Part shown: one piece after another, positions 8,592 to 20,969 of the stretch | Layout of the letters: each line of letters starts with the position of its first letter | Numbering within the stretch: position 1 is the stretch's first letter | Assembly (NCBI RefSeq): GCF_000317245.1 | Contig: NZ_AJLJ01000067.1 | Location: 1-64,000, forward strand | Direction of reading: 5' to 3' | Length of the DNA: 64,000 bases | Source of the DNA: Fischerella muscicola SAG 1427-1 = PCC 73103 | Lineage (GTDB): Bacteria > Cyanobacteriota > Cyanobacteriia > Cyanobacteriales > Nostocaceae | Program-made: the position numbers and the translations under genes | Notes under the pieces: generated by a model | Seen by the model: only the letters and a program-made list of their open reading frames with translations | The model's database searches: none | Told to the model about the DNA's origin: nothing

Positions 8592-10553
8592 ATGGGAAAA
8601 GTTATTGGGATCGACTTAGGCACTACCAACAGTTGCGTCGCTGTTTTAGAAGGTGGTCAACCAATTGTCATTGCCAATTCAGAAGGCGGACGAACTACTC
8701 CTAGTATTGTGGGCTTTGGTAAAGGTGGTGAACGCTTAGTTGGTTCACTGGCAAAGCGCCAAGCTGTAACAAATGCGGAAAATACAATCTATAGTATAAA
8801 ACGCTTCATTGGGCGTCGCTGGGATGACACAGATGCAGAACGCGATCGCGTACCTTACAACTGTGTCAAAGGTCGAGATGATACTGTTGATGTTCAAATT
8901 CGTGAACGTAATTACACACCACAAGAAATTTCCGCCATGATCCTACAAAAACTTAAACAGGATGCGGAAAACTTTTTGGGTGAATCAGTAACAAAAGCAG
9001 TAATTACCGTACCTGCTTATTTTACAGATGCTCAAAGACAAGCAACCAAAGATTCTGGTACCATCGCTGGACTTGAAGTACTGCGGATCATCAACGAGCC
9101 AACCGCAGCCGCTTTAGCTTTTGGTTTAGATAAGCAAGATCAAGAACAGTTAATTCTAGTCTTTGATTTAGGAGGTGGTACTTTCGATGTATCCATTCTG
9201 CAATTAGGGGATGGTGTGTTTGAAGTTAAAGCAACGAGTGGTAATAACCACTTGGGTGGAGACGATTTTGATAACTGTATCGTCCGTTGGATGATAGATG
9301 TGTTTCTACAACAAGAAAAAATCGATCTTTCCCAAGATAAAATGGCCCTGCAACGCTTGCGCGAAGCAGCAGAAAAGGCAAAAATTGAACTCTCAAGCAT
9401 GATGAATACTTCAATTAACTTGCCGTTTATTACTGCGGATCAAACAGGCCCAAAGCATTTAGAAATGGAACTCACCCGTGCCAAATTTGAAGAATTGACG
9501 GGTCATTTCATAGAAGCTACCATCAAACCGATGGTGCAAGCACTAAAAGACGCAGACCTCAAACCACAAGATATCGATCGAATAATTTTAGTAGGGGGTT
9601 CTACTCGTATTCCCGCTGTCCAAAATGCCTTAATTAAATTTTTTAACGGCAAAACACCAGATCGCTCTATTAACCCAGACGAAGCAGTCGCACTCGGAGC
9701 CGCTATTCAAGCTGGGGTGTTGGGTGGCGAAGTTGATAATCTGCTCTTATTGGATGTTACACCTCTGTCACTGGGAATTGAAACTTTAGGAGAAGTATTC
9801 ACCAAAATAATTGAACGTAACACCACAATTCCCACCAGTAAATCCCAAGTTTTTTCTACAGCTGTTGATGGACAAACCTCTGTAGAAATACATGTCCTTC
9901 AAGGTGAACGGGCGATGGCAAAAGATAACAAAGGTTTGGGTAAATTCTTACTTGCAGGAATACCCCCAGCACCTCGTGGTGTACCCCAAATCGAAGTTAG
10001 TTTTGAAATCGATGTCAACGGTATTATGAAAGTCTCTGCCCAAGACAAAGGTACAGGTAGAGAGCAGAGTATTCGGATTACCAACACAGGTGGCTTAAGC
10101 AGCAACGAAATTGAACGGATGCGACAAGAGGCTGAAAAATTTGCTGAAGAAGACAGAAGACGTATAGAAATAGCAGCATTGAAAAACCAAGCGGACAATT
10201 TGTTATATAGCTACGAATCAACACTCAAAGATAATGGCAACTTGATTGGCGAACAGATGAAAAGTTTGGCAGATGAAAAACTTGCCCATCTCCAAGCAGC
10301 GATTTATGAATCAAGCATTTCTGTTGCAGAATTCAAACAGCACTTAGAAGATTTCCAGCAAACTCTATTTAGCATTGGAGCTGAAGTTTACAACCGTGTT
10401 AACGAAGGTCAAACGGATGATGTTCTTTCCTATGCAGAGAGTTCCTCTACTCCTGAAGAATCTGAACCATTGCATAGTACGCTGACACCGCAATTTAACT
10501 TTAATTTTGAAGATGACAATACTCTACATGCTGATTATGAAGCAATAGAGTAG
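8592..10553 (+). CDS. dnaK: molecular chaperone DnaK (Hsp70)
   Basis: ATP-dependent chaperone. The N-terminal nucleotide-binding domain has GIDLGTTNS at residues 5-13, [12 protein letters not shown] near 190-201 and [12 protein letters not shown] near 336-347. The substrate-binding domain follows (about 385-500), then a helical lid. The acidic C-terminus (ends YEAIE) is not the EEVD type of eukaryotic cytosolic Hsp70. At 653 residues it has the usual bacterial length. It sits between grpE and dnaJ as the housekeeping DnaK of the cluster; cyanobacteria usually have two or three dnaK copies, and placement next to grpE fits a DnaK2-type. Confidence 0.96.
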   Translation: MGKVIGIDLGTTNSCVAVLEGGQPIVIANSEGGRTTPSIVGFGKGGERLVGSLAKRQAVTNAENTIYSIKRFIGRRWDDTDAERDRVPYNCVKGRDDTVDVQIRERNYTPQEISAMILQKLKQDAENFLGESVTKAVITVPAYFTDAQRQATKDSGTIAGLEVLRIINEPTAAALAFGLDKQDQEQLILVFDLGGGTFDVSILQLGDGVFEVKATSGNNHLGGDDFDNCIVRWMIDVFLQQEKIDLSQDKMALQRLREAAEKAKIELSSMMNTSINLPFITADQTGPKHLEMELTRAKFEELTGHFIEATIKPMVQALKDADLKPQDIDRIILVGGSTRIPAVQNALIKFFNGKTPDRSINPDEAVALGAAIQAGVLGGEVDNLLLLDVTPLSLGIETLGEVFTKIIERNTTIPTSKSQVFSTAVDGQTSVEIHVLQGERAMAKDNKGLGKFLLAGIPPAPRGVPQIEVSFEIDVNGIMKVSAQDKGTGREQSIRITNTGGLSSNEIERMRQEAEKFAEEDRRRIEIAALKNQADNLLYSYESTLKDNGNLIGEQMKSLADEKLAHLQAAIYESSISVAEFKQHLEDFQQTLFSIGAEVYNRVNEGQTDDVLSYAESSSTPEESEPLHSTLTPQFNFNFEDDNTLHADYEAIE

Positions 10554-10564
10554 TGTTAGTAGTT

Positions 10565-10691
10565 ATACCATTTCACACAAATCTTGATACATATTTACCA
10601 TAGGGGCGTAGACGCGGAGCGGCTTCCCGTAAGGGTAGCGCGTCTACGCCCCTACCTATGCCTTTGTATCCTCAAAAAAGTGAAATGGTAT
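10565..10691. mobile_element. MITE-like element between dnaK and dnaJ
   Basis: The element is 127 bp and begins ATACCATTTCAC and ends GTGAAATGGTAT, a perfect 12-bp terminal inverted repeat. It is flanked on both sides by TAGTAGTT (10557-10564 and 10692-10699), which reads as an 8-bp target-site duplication. Inside is a second perfect 16-bp palindrome pair (TAGGGGCGTAGACGCG at 10601-10616 and its complement at 10639-10654). No transposase is encoded. Confidence 0.7.
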
Positions 10692-10699
10692 TAGTAGTT

Positions 10700-12655
<1,956 letters not shown>

Positions 12656-12659
<4 letters not shown>

Positions 12660-13795
12660 CAGAGGAAGTATTACAAGGTTCCTTGAGGTTGTTAGGTACA
12701 GTGTTAGCCGTACAAGCTAATTTTTATCGAGTACAACTGGATGTCACTGACACAGAGATGCGAAGACACAGAGATAGGGGGGCAATCAATCTCTCTACGT
12801 CCCTGCGTCTCCCAGTAACTGAGTCTCCTACTCCCCCACTCCTCCTTTGTACTCGTAGAACGCGCTTAAAAAAAATCGGGCAGCAGGTAATAGTAGGCGA
12901 TCGCGTCTTAGTAGAAGAGCCAGATTGGGCTGGTAAACGAGGTGCGATCGCTGATGTTTTACCCAGACAAAATCAATTGGATCGTCCAGCGATCGCGAAT
13001 GTTAATCAAATTCTTTTAGTTTTTGCTGTTGCTGATCCCCCGTTAGAACCATATCAACTCAGTCGCTTTTTAGTAAAAGCTGAATCTACAGGTTTAGATG
13101 TAGTCTTATGTCTAAATAAAAGTGACTTAATTACAACTCAACAGCAAAACCAAATTAATGAATACCTCATCAGTTGGGGTTATCAGCCAAGTTTTATCAG
13201 CGTATATAAAAGTATAAATATTGACAAATTATCAATCCGGCTCAAAGATAAAATTACAGTTGTTGCTGGTCCTTCGGGTGTCGGAAAGTCCAGTTTAATC
13301 AATGCTTTGATTCCTAGTATCAACCTGCGAGTAGGTGAAATTTCTGGTAAACTTGCCCGTGGTCGTCACACCACTCGCCACGTAGAGTTGTTTGATTTAC
13401 CTAGTGGTGGTTTATTAGCGGATACACCCGGTTTTAATCAGCCTGATTTGGATTGTTCACCAGAAGAATTAGCTGTTTATTTTCCAGAAGCGAGACAGAG
13501 ATTAGCAGTTGCTAGGTGTCGATTTAGTGACTGTCTGCATCGAGATGAACCTGATTGTGCAGTCCGAGGGGATTGGGAGCGTTATCAGCATTATTTAGAG
13601 TTTTTAGAAGAAGCGATCGCACGTCAATCTCAACTCAATCAACAAGCTGATCCAGAATCTACTATTAAAGTCAAAACAAAAGGTAAAGGTAAGCAAAAGT
13701 ACGAACCGAAGCTAGAAAGTAAAAAATATCGCCAAAAATCTCGGCGGACACAGCTACAAGAGTTGCAAGAGTTGTATCGAGAGAGTGAAGAATAG
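12656..13795 (+). CDS. rsgA: ribosome small-subunit biogenesis GTPase RsgA
   Basis: Circularly permuted GTPase that acts late in 30S subunit maturation. The G motifs appear in permuted order: NKSD (G4, about 154-157), GPSGVGKSS (G1, about 204-212), then DTPG (G3, about 260). A C-terminal zinc site follows (Cys and His in CRFSDCLHRDEPDC). The N-terminal OB fold is interrupted at about residues 31-60 by a Thr/Arg/Ser/Pro-rich insert whose DNA (12745-12838) resembles intergenic repeats. The C-terminal 50 residues are Lys/Gln-rich. Start ATG overlaps the stop of the TusA-like gene. Confidence 0.95.
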
Positions 13796-13851
13796 AATTG
13801 TTTTGAAAGTAGAGATCGGGGATTGGGGATTAGGAATAGATAAACATAACT

Positions 13852-13935
13852 ACTAATGACCGATACTTCTTTGAAGATATAAGCTCCTAGATTTCGTAAG
13901 TGGAGTCAATCCAAAATCCAAAATCTAAAATTGAT
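13852..13935 (+). repeat. dispersed repeat, copy B
   Basis: Same order as copy A near 4918: ACCGATACTTCTTTGA, a variable middle, GGAGTCAATCC, then AAAATCC/AAAATCT heptamers. It ends exactly at the stop codon of the next minus-strand gene, as copy A does at pilB. Confidence 0.6.
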
Positions 13936-14649
13936 TTATTTAGGTAGATTTGTTGTAGAAGATGATTGCAAAAAACGTCCATCTAGCTTGTTAGCTATAT
14001 CTCTGACAGATACAGAAGGTTGTTTTTCAGTTAGATACATAATTGTGGTGAATGATCCAAAATTACTACGACGGAAGCCGATGACATCAAAATTTACTGG
14101 TAGGTCTTGTACTTTTGCACCTAAACTAAATCCAGTAGAGTTGTCAGCAAGTTTATTCGCTTCTGGGAGAGTTTTGTAACCTAACAATTGAACTTGCTGA
14201 TCTGATGGCAATGTTTGTTGTAGTTTCTTGATTTCTTTCTCAAATTCTGGTTTTTGTACTTGCTGTAAAGCAGCATCGAATTGAGCTTGTTGGGTTTGCT
14301 TTGCTAGCATTCCCGTAAAGCCCATAACCACTTCCATTTTTTTGGGGTCGATAAAGGCAAAAAAGTTATTTAATGGCAGATTTTCTTTAGCAATTAACTG
14401 TTTAAAAGGTTCTAACTGAGCAGCGATCGCTTCTTTGAGTTCGGGTGGAACTTCCTTATACCCAGATGGCAAATCTTGAAGTGTAAGTGTAGTAATTTGT
14501 ATGGGTGCTTTTTTTTCTAAGGCTGGAGAAGTTGGTTCTTTAGGTGTATCTACAGAAGGAACTGCTTGAACTGGGATAGCCACAAAAACAGCACTAGTAA
14601 ATATGGACAAATTTAAAGCTATTTGCTTTTTCGCTTGTAATAATTTCAT
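13936..14649 (-). CDS. hypothetical secreted protein, 237 aa
   Basis: I do not recognise a named family. Residues 1-29 form a signal peptide: Lys-rich start, hydrophobic core, and a likely AxA-type cleavage after PVQA. The mature part begins with a Pro/Lys-rich stretch and then a mixed domain with conserved-looking aromatic and Gly residues (for example FIDPKKMEVVMGFTG near 100-114). The product is probably periplasmic or thylakoid-lumenal. It stands alone, between convergent rsgA and divergent GH57 genes. Confidence 0.8.
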   Translation of the reverse strand: MKLLQAKKQIALNLSIFTSAVFVAIPVQAVPSVDTPKEPTSPALEKKAPIQITTLTLQDLPSGYKEVPPELKEAIAAQLEPFKQLIAKENLPLNNFFAFIDPKKMEVVMGFTGMLAKQTQQAQFDAALQQVQKPEFEKEIKKLQQTLPSDQQVQLLGYKTLPEANKLADNSTGFSLGAKVQDLPVNFDVIGFRRSNFGSFTTIMYLTEKQPSVSVRDIANKLDGRFLQSSSTTNLPK

Positions 14650-14937
14650 AGATAAACAAGAAACACCTTCACTTTTCTACCTTAGTCTTTAATTTTTGTA
14701 AAAACTAATTGAGAAAATTTCTAGCTCTTCTATCTGCCGTCGGATTTCCACAAATTCGTTGCTTTGTGTGAATTTGTAGTCAATTACTCCAGCATAGCTG
14801 CTTTTTTATAGCCTAGAGCGTCAGTCATGATAAAAGAATTGGCTAAAGCCTGTTACGATCCCCAGAAAGTCTTAAAATATTGTTAACTTCTGCCAAATCC
14901 CCAACCTTCGATATATTAATACCACCCCGAAATCATT

Positions 14938-16527
14938 ATGGCTATCGGCTACGTTGCGCTAGTACTTCATGCACATCTGCCCTTTGTCCGGCATCCAGAA
15001 AGTGACTATGTACTGGAAGAAGAATGGCTTTATGAAGCTATTACAGAAACTTATATTCCCTTACTGCGAGTTTTTGAAGGTTTAAAGCAAGACGGTATAG
15101 ACTTTAAAATTACTATGAGTATGACACCACCTTTGGTGTCGATGCTGCGTGATCCGTTGCTACAAGAACGCTACAACGAACACTTGGCAAAGTTGGAAGA
15201 ACTTGTAGAACTAGAAATTGAGCATAATGCTCACAACGGTCATATCAAATATTTAGCCGAACATTACGCCAGTGAATTTAACTCTACAAGAAAAATCTGG
15301 GAGCAATATAAAGGTGACTTAGTAACAGCTTTTAAGCAGTTCCAAGATACAAATAATCTCGAAATCATCACATGCGGTGCTACCCACGGTTATCTACCAC
15401 TGATGAAAATGTATCCACAAGCTGTGTGGGCGCAATTGAAGGTAGCCTGTGAACATTATGAGGAAAATTTTGGATGTCCGCCTAGAGGAATTTGGCTACC
15501 TGAATGTGCCTACTATGAAGGCTTAGAGCGGATGCTGGCAGATGTTGGATTGCGCTATTTTCTGATTGATGGACATGGTATCCTCTACGCCCGTCCCCGT
15601 CCCCGCTTTGGTACCTATGCCCCTATTTTTACAGAAACTGGTGTGGCTGCCTTTGGACGTGATCATGAATCCTCTCAACAGGTATGGTCTTCTGAGGTAG
15701 GTTATCCTGGTGCGCCGGAGTATCGAGAGTTTTACAAAGACTTGGGTTGGGAAGCTGAATATGAATACATCAAGCCCTACATTATGCCCAATGGTCAACG
15801 AAAAAACACGGGCATCAAATATCATAAAATCACTGGTCGAGGTCTCGGTTTAGCAGATAAAGCCCTCTATGATCCCTATTGGGCAAGGGAAAAAGCTGCC
15901 GAACATGCAGGTAATTTCATGTATAACCGTGAGCAGCAAGTAGGGCATCTCTATGGTATTATGCAGCGTCCACCAATTGTGATTTCGCCATATGACGCGG
16001 AATTATTTGGACATTGGTGGTATGAAGGGCCATGGTTCATTGATTATTTGTTCCGCAAGTCATGGTACGACCAACAAACGTATCAAATGACTCACTTAGC
16101 AGATTATTTGCGCGCCCAGCCAAATCAGCAAGTTTGTCGTCCATCTCAATCAAGCTGGGGTTTTAAGGGTTTCCACGAGTATTGGTTGAATGAGACAAAT
16201 GCGTGGATATACCCACATTTACATAAAGCTGCTGAACGTATGATTGAGTTATCTAGAAGAGAAGCAGCAGATGAACTGGAATGGAAAGCACTTAACCAAG
16301 CAGCAAGAGAGTTGCTTTTAGCACAATCTTCCGACTGGGCATTTATCATGCGGACAGGGACAATGGTTCCTTATGCTGTGAGAAGGACGCGATCGCACCT
16401 CATGCGGTTTAACAAACTCTATGAAGATATAAATATTGGCAAAATCGATAGCGGTTGGCTAGAAAAAGTCGAGTTTATGGATAACATATTTCCCAGTATC
16501 AACTATCGCGTCTACCGTCCGTTGTAA
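14938..16527 (+). CDS. glycoside hydrolase family 57, probable 1,4-alpha-glucan branching enzyme
   Basis: Forms alpha-1,6 branches in glycogen. The GH57 conserved regions are visible: HAHLPF near residue 12 (region 1), THGYLPL near 155 (region 2), WLPECAYYEG near 185 with the nucleophile Glu (region 3), and SPYDAELFGHWW near 350 with the acid/base Asp (region 4). The C-terminal 100 residues match the DUF1957 helical domain of GH57 branching enzymes. At 529 residues it has the normal length for this group. A GH57 alpha-amylase is the alternative, but the DUF1957 domain favours branching. It stands alone with its own terminator. Confidence 0.9.
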   Translation: MAIGYVALVLHAHLPFVRHPESDYVLEEEWLYEAITETYIPLLRVFEGLKQDGIDFKITMSMTPPLVSMLRDPLLQERYNEHLAKLEELVELEIEHNAHNGHIKYLAEHYASEFNSTRKIWEQYKGDLVTAFKQFQDTNNLEIITCGATHGYLPLMKMYPQAVWAQLKVACEHYEENFGCPPRGIWLPECAYYEGLERMLADVGLRYFLIDGHGILYARPRPRFGTYAPIFTETGVAAFGRDHESSQQVWSSEVGYPGAPEYREFYKDLGWEAEYEYIKPYIMPNGQRKNTGIKYHKITGRGLGLADKALYDPYWAREKAAEHAGNFMYNREQQVGHLYGIMQRPPIVISPYDAELFGHWWYEGPWFIDYLFRKSWYDQQTYQMTHLADYLRAQPNQQVCRPSQSSWGFKGFHEYWLNETNAWIYPHLHKAAERMIELSRREAADELEWKALNQAARELLLAQSSDWAFIMRTGTMVPYAVRRTRSHLMRFNKLYEDINIGKIDSGWLEKVEFMDNIFPSINYRVYRPL

Positions 16528-16545
16528 TTCAAAAATATGACCACG

Positions 16546-16592
16546 AATGCACACAGATAAACACTCAATGAAATTATTTGTGTGCATTTTTT
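16546..16592 (+). terminator. terminator after the GH57 gene
   Basis: A perfect 10-bp inverted repeat (AATGCACACA / TGTGTGCATT) with a 23-nt loop is followed by a T run. It starts 19 bp after the GH57 stop codon. Confidence 0.6.
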
Positions 16593-16752
16593 GCGTCTAA
16601 TAGTATAGCGTGAAACGCTATCTTGGATTTGTTAACTTTGGTATCTTTCTAACTCAAGATTTAGCTTAAGATAGATTTTCCATGCCATTGGTGCCATTGC
16701 TCGATATGATATTTTTCTGCAAGCTTAAACACTCATCCAATTAAAACCAACT

Positions 16753-17838
16753 ATGGCACACCAATACCGCATTACCTTACTTCCTGGCGATGGCATCGGC
16801 CCCGAAATTATGGCTGTGGCGGTAGACGTGCTTAAAGTCCTGGAAAAAAAATTTGATCTTCAGTTTGAATTCCAAGAGGCACTGATCGGTGGTGCTGCAA
16901 TTGACGCCACAGGGGAACCTCTACCAGCAGCCACTTTAGATCTGTGCCGCAACAGCGATGCAGTCTTATTAGCAGCGATTGGTGGTTACAAGTGGGATTC
17001 CTTGCCATCTCATTTACGTCCAGAAGCAGGTTTACTTGGACTACGTGCAGGTTTGGAATTATTTGCTAATTTACGTCCAGCGAAAATAATACCCCAATTA
17101 ATTGATGCTTCTACTTTGAAACGGGAAATCGTGGAAGGCGTTGATATTATGGTGGTACGCGAACTCACTGGTGGAATTTACTTTGGTAAACCCAAGGGAA
17201 TTTTTGACACGGAAACTGGTGAAAAGCGTGGTGTCAACACAATGGCCTACACCGAGTCTGAAATTGATCGCATTGGTAGAGTCGCATTTGAAACAGCACG
17301 CAAACGCCAAAGCAAACTCTGTTCAGTAGATAAAGCCAATGTTTTAGAAGTATCGCAACTGTGGCGCGATCGCATGACGAAGTTAGCAGCGCAATATCCG
17401 GATGTGGAACTCACTCATCTGTATGTAGATAATGCTGCTATGCAGTTAGTGCGCGCTCCTAAACAGTTCGATACTATTGTCACAGGGAACCTGTTTGGCG
17501 ATATTCTTTCAGATGCTGCTGCTATGCTCACTGGTAGCATTGGCATGTTGCCTTCTGCTAGTTTAGGTGCTTCCGGTTTAGGAGTGTTTGAACCTGTTCA
17601 TGGTTCTGCTCCTGATATTGCCGGACTTGATAAAGCTAATCCCTTAGCCCAAGTTTTGAGTACAGCTATGATGCTACGCTATGGTTTAAACCAAGGTGCT
17701 GCCGCAGACTATCTTGAAAAAGGTGTGTTGCAAGTTTTAGCAAACGGCGCTCGAACTGGAGATATCATGTCTTCGGGTATGCAACTATTGGGTTGTCGTG
17801 ACATGGGTGAGGCTTTAATTCAAGTATTGGAAGAATAA
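16753..17838 (+). CDS. leuB: 3-isopropylmalate dehydrogenase
   Basis: NAD-dependent oxidative decarboxylation of 3-isopropylmalate in leucine synthesis; cytoplasmic. The 361 residues contain the family's [10 protein letters not shown] start (about 8-17), the substrate-binding [10 protein letters not shown] (about 135-144), and the C-terminal NAD-binding [15 protein letters not shown] (about 276-290). It is a single gene with no other leu genes nearby, as is usual in cyanobacteria. Start is ATG at 16753. Confidence 0.97.
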   Translation: MAHQYRITLLPGDGIGPEIMAVAVDVLKVLEKKFDLQFEFQEALIGGAAIDATGEPLPAATLDLCRNSDAVLLAAIGGYKWDSLPSHLRPEAGLLGLRAGLELFANLRPAKIIPQLIDASTLKREIVEGVDIMVVRELTGGIYFGKPKGIFDTETGEKRGVNTMAYTESEIDRIGRVAFETARKRQSKLCSVDKANVLEVSQLWRDRMTKLAAQYPDVELTHLYVDNAAMQLVRAPKQFDTIVTGNLFGDILSDAAAMLTGSIGMLPSASLGASGLGVFEPVHGSAPDIAGLDKANPLAQVLSTAMMLRYGLNQGAAADYLEKGVLQVLANGARTGDIMSSGMQLLGCRDMGEALIQVLEE

Positions 17839-17932
17839 TCTGCCCTAGTAGCAACCGAAAATCTTAGCAATCATTGCTGAAACTTTCGTATACACTATTA
17901 ACACAAAACCTCATAACTATACTCAATAAGTT

Positions 17933-18193
17933 GTGTACGCTTTACGACAAGAACAAGTAAACTATACCAACCCTAAGAACCAGCCACCTTTGATTGATCC
18001 TGCCGTCATCAGGGCAGCTGGTAAAATATACTACACTTACTGCGAAGTACACCCTGAAATGGCTGGACAAGCATCTGGTGTAGCAATTAACCGTGATACT
18101 CATCGCGGTAAGGTGATTTTTAATGGTCAACCCGCGCTTTTACCCGCAGAATGTTTTGTACCTTTGAATCAAATTGAATCGCATATGTATTAG
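17933..18193 (+). CDS. hypothetical protein, 86 aa
   Basis: No known family is recognised. The protein is short and soluble, with a compact conserved-looking core (KIYYTYCEVHPEMAG and NRDTHRGKVIFNGQ) and one Cys. It starts with GTG at 17933; no ATG lies near the frame start. It is a single gene between leuB and the prepilin peptidase gene, followed by GTCTACGCG-type palindrome fragments. Confidence 0.7.
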   Translation: MYALRQEQVNYTNPKNQPPLIDPAVIRAAGKIYYTYCEVHPEMAGQASGVAINRDTHRGKVIFNGQPALLPAECFVPLNQIESHMY

Positions 18194-18336
18194 AGATGCG
18201 ATGATACTCTTACCTTGAAGCCGCTCTGACGAGCGTCTACGCGTCTGTACAATAGTCATTGGTCATTGATGTTATACAAATGACATAGACGCGCAAGTGT
18301 CTACCCGCAGGTAGAACAAATGACAAAGCACTGATT

Positions 18337-19158
18337 ATGGATACTTTGATGCTCATGCTGGCAAATTTAATTGTATTTGCCTTGGGTATTTCTATTGGCA
18401 GTTTTATTAATGTTGTGGTGTATCGGCTTCCTGCTGGTTTATCCCTACTTTTTCCTCCTTCACGCTGTCCCCATTGCTTAACCAAACTTAAGCCATATGA
18501 TAATGTACCCGTATTAGGTTGGCTATGGTTAAAAGGCTGTTGTCGTTATTGCCAAGGTAAGATTGCTCTGCGTTATCCAGTGGTAGAAGCGTTAACAGGA
18601 CTGTTATTTTTACTAATTTTCTGGGGATTTCATGTATCTTTATTAACGATTAGCTACTGGGCATTTTGTAGTTGGTTACTAGCGCTGTCACTGATTGATT
18701 TAGATACAATGACTTTACCAAATCAACTGACTCAATCAGGATTAGTGATCGGGATAGCATTTCAAGCAGTAGTTGGTTTTTTACCTGATGGTAGCTTGAC
18801 AAGAGTAGCTAGTAACTTGATGACAGCGAGCTTGGGAATAGTACTAGGATTGTGGCTGTTTGATGCGATCGCTACAGTTGGTTCAATTATTTTTGGTAAA
18901 ACTGTAATGGGTGGAGGCGATGCCAAGTTAGCAGCCATGATGGGAGCCTGGTTAGGTTGGAAGTATTTACTCTTGGCTGCTTTTGTTGCTTGTTTGTTGG
19001 GAGTATCCGTAGGTGGCGGTATGATTATCTTATCGCGGCGAAGATGGGGATACAAAATGCCTTTTGGCCCGTTTCTAGCTCTTGGATCTGTAGTGACTTT
19101 GTTTGGTGGCGAGACAATTTTGTCTAGCTACTTACGGTTGTTTGTAAATGGAACTTAA
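18337..19158 (+). CDS. pilD: prepilin peptidase PilD (A24 family)
   Basis: Membrane aspartic protease that cleaves and N-methylates type IV prepilins. The 273 residues show the N-terminal methyltransferase-type domain with two CxxC pairs (CPHC near 48 and CRYC near 69), GSFINVVVYRLP near 22, and two catalytic Asp residues in LIDLDTMTLP (about 127) and GGGDAKLAAMMGAW (about 190). Eight or so hydrophobic segments are visible. It supplies mature pilins to the PilB/PilT/PilC machine encoded at 2426-7017. Confidence 0.95.
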   Translation: MDTLMLMLANLIVFALGISIGSFINVVVYRLPAGLSLLFPPSRCPHCLTKLKPYDNVPVLGWLWLKGCCRYCQGKIALRYPVVEALTGLLFLLIFWGFHVSLLTISYWAFCSWLLALSLIDLDTMTLPNQLTQSGLVIGIAFQAVVGFLPDGSLTRVASNLMTASLGIVLGLWLFDAIATVGSIIFGKTVMGGGDAKLAAMMGAWLGWKYLLLAAFVACLLGVSVGGGMIILSRRRWGYKMPFGPFLALGSVVTLFGGETILSSYLRLFVNGT

Positions 19159-19515
19159 AAAGGGAACTCTTAACAGGGACTTGCATAGAACATTTGCACA
19201 TATATTCTTTGCAGAAACCCGAAACATAATCTTACAAACATGTAGAGAGACAAAGCGCTCCATTTCAGGACATCCTTACTTATCAACTTTTAACTGTAAA
19301 CTTCATTACCCTTAATAGTATTTAACTTCTGTTAAGATTAATCCTGTAACGGTGGATAACCTTCTTTACAAAATTAACAGTGTCAAAACTAAACTAATGC
19401 AGCAATATTTAGCTGTTTACCATATATCAACAGTTTATTATTGGTCTGGGGGTGAAATTCTATCTCAGGGATGGTATATCCATAACTTTACAGGTAACTT
19501 TTTGGATATGAAGGA
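19159..19515. other. intergenic region after pilD
   Basis: I see no gene in this stretch. It is AT-rich without clear hairpins. Promoter sequences for accD could lie further right, but I cannot assign them. Confidence 0.4.
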
Positions 19516-19743
19516 TTAAAACAAAGCAATATTTCTCCTGATACCACTCTGAAATTTACCATGTCCAATAACCAACTGTATATTCTTCATACCTGAAAAG
19601 TTATAAACTTCTTGGCATCTCGAACAACACACTTGAACTGGTTTACTTATTTTCGTTAAGCTGACAAGCACAGATGCAAAACTAAATCTGAAATATTGTT
19701 TATAAGACAAAGTTGGTTGTGTAGTTATTAGTGATTGAGTCAT
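19516..19743 (-). CDS. possible small protein, 75 aa
   Basis: Weak candidate. The frame starts with ATG at 19743 and has a central CCSRC motif and a plausible mixed composition, but no family is recognised. It lies antisense in the 680-bp gap between pilD and accD. It could equally be a chance frame or a decayed gene. The main argument for it is the otherwise empty gap. Confidence 0.3.
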   Translation of the reverse strand: MTQSLITTQPTLSYKQYFRFSFASVLVSLTKISKPVQVCCSRCQEVYNFSGMKNIQLVIGHGKFQSGIRRNIALF

Positions 19744-19840
19744 TAGTACAAATTAAACACAAGTGACGAATGACGAATCACAATGACTCCAGCAAAGGGA
19801 TTAACCTGTTTTTGACATACTCTACTGGCATAAAAAACAA

Positions 19841-20800
19841 ATGGCAAACAACGAAGAATCACGTGGTTTAAAATCTCTGTTTGATTGGTTTGCAAACCGA
19901 CGGAAATCAGGGCCTATCAGTCTAGAACGCCAAGAACGTGAAATCGCGGATGGACTATGGAACAAGTGTCCTAAATGTGGTGTATTAAGTTATGCCAAAG
20001 ATTTAAAAGCAAATTTAATGGTATGCACCGAATGCGAACATCATAATCGGGTAGATAGTGATGAGCGCATCCGCCAATTAATAGATTCTAATACCTGGAG
20101 ACCACTTGATGAACATCTGCGTCCTGACGATCCTTTGGGATTTCGCGATCGCAAAGCCTATAGCGATCGCCTCCGGGAAACACAAGAAAAACTCGGCTTG
20201 GTAGATGCTGTCAAAACAGGTTTGGGTGAAATCAACGGCTTACCAATCGCCCTTGGGGTAATGGATTTTCGCTTCATGGGTGGAAGCATGGGTTCAGTCG
20301 TAGGCGAAAAACTCACCCGTTTAATTGAACAAGCTACTCAAAGGCGTTATGCTGTAGTCATCGTCTGTACATCTGGTGGAGCAAGGATGCAAGAAGGAAT
20401 GCTCTCACTTATGCAGATGGCGAAAATATCCGCAGCTTTAGAACGTCATAAAGAAGCACGCTTGTTGTATGTGCCAATATTAACTAACCCCACAACAGGT
20501 GGAGTTACCGCTAGTTTTGCAATGTTAGGTGACATCATCATAGCAGAACCCAAAGCTACTATTGGTTTTGCAGGTCGGCGAGTGATTGAGCAAACCCTAC
20601 GGGAAAAACTGCCTGATGATTTCCAAACTGCCGAAGATTTACTAAAACACGGCTTTGTTGATGAGATTGTACCGCGTACCCAGTTAAAAAGTACTTTAAC
20701 CCAGTTAATCGCTCTACATCAGCCCCCTGCTACAACCAACACTCATAATGTAGTGTTGTGGGAGAAAACTATGAGTTTAAGTTCTACACTTGCAGAATAG
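19841..20800 (+). CDS. accD: acetyl-CoA carboxylase carboxyltransferase subunit beta
   Basis: Transfers carboxyl from carboxybiotin to acetyl-CoA, the first step of fatty acid synthesis; works with AccA. The 319 residues have an N-terminal zinc ribbon (CPKC at 43-46 and CTEC at 62-65) and the crotonase-like carboxyltransferase domain with [17 protein letters not shown] (about 140-156), SGGARMQEG (about 180-188) and [14 protein letters not shown] (about 217-230). Full length, single gene. Confidence 0.97.
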   Translation: MANNEESRGLKSLFDWFANRRKSGPISLERQEREIADGLWNKCPKCGVLSYAKDLKANLMVCTECEHHNRVDSDERIRQLIDSNTWRPLDEHLRPDDPLGFRDRKAYSDRLRETQEKLGLVDAVKTGLGEINGLPIALGVMDFRFMGGSMGSVVGEKLTRLIEQATQRRYAVVIVCTSGGARMQEGMLSLMQMAKISAALERHKEARLLYVPILTNPTTGGVTASFAMLGDIIIAEPKATIGFAGRRVIEQTLREKLPDDFQTAEDLLKHGFVDEIVPRTQLKSTLTQLIALHQPPATTNTHNVVLWEKTMSLSSTLAE

Positions 20801-20816
20801 TTAAAAGTCAAGGGTT

Positions 20817-20905
20817 ATCCGATTTTGGATTTTGGATTGCGGATTGATTCCACGGATAAATCCGCTTTCTTGTGCCTTGCTCGGAATTATCGGTCAAAGG
20901 TCAGG
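20817..20905 (-). repeat. dispersed repeat, copy D (inverted)
   Basis: Read on the minus strand this gives GACCGATAATTCCGAGCAAGG, then GGAATCAATCC, then CCAAAATCCAAAATCGGATAACCC, matching copy C near 42226 in order and wording. It lies in the short gap between the convergent accD and MFS genes. Confidence 0.55.
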
Positions 20906-20969
20906 GATGAGGGATCAAAGGATCAAAGGTTAAGGGTTATTAGTTATTCTCTCCATCTTCCTTACTTCT

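Noticed and set aside
15523-15825. Antisense gene inside the GH57 gene
   Set aside because: It is a shadow frame of a strongly conserved enzyme; the same applies to antisense frames in dnaK, hmpD, hmpE, psbA and ppc.
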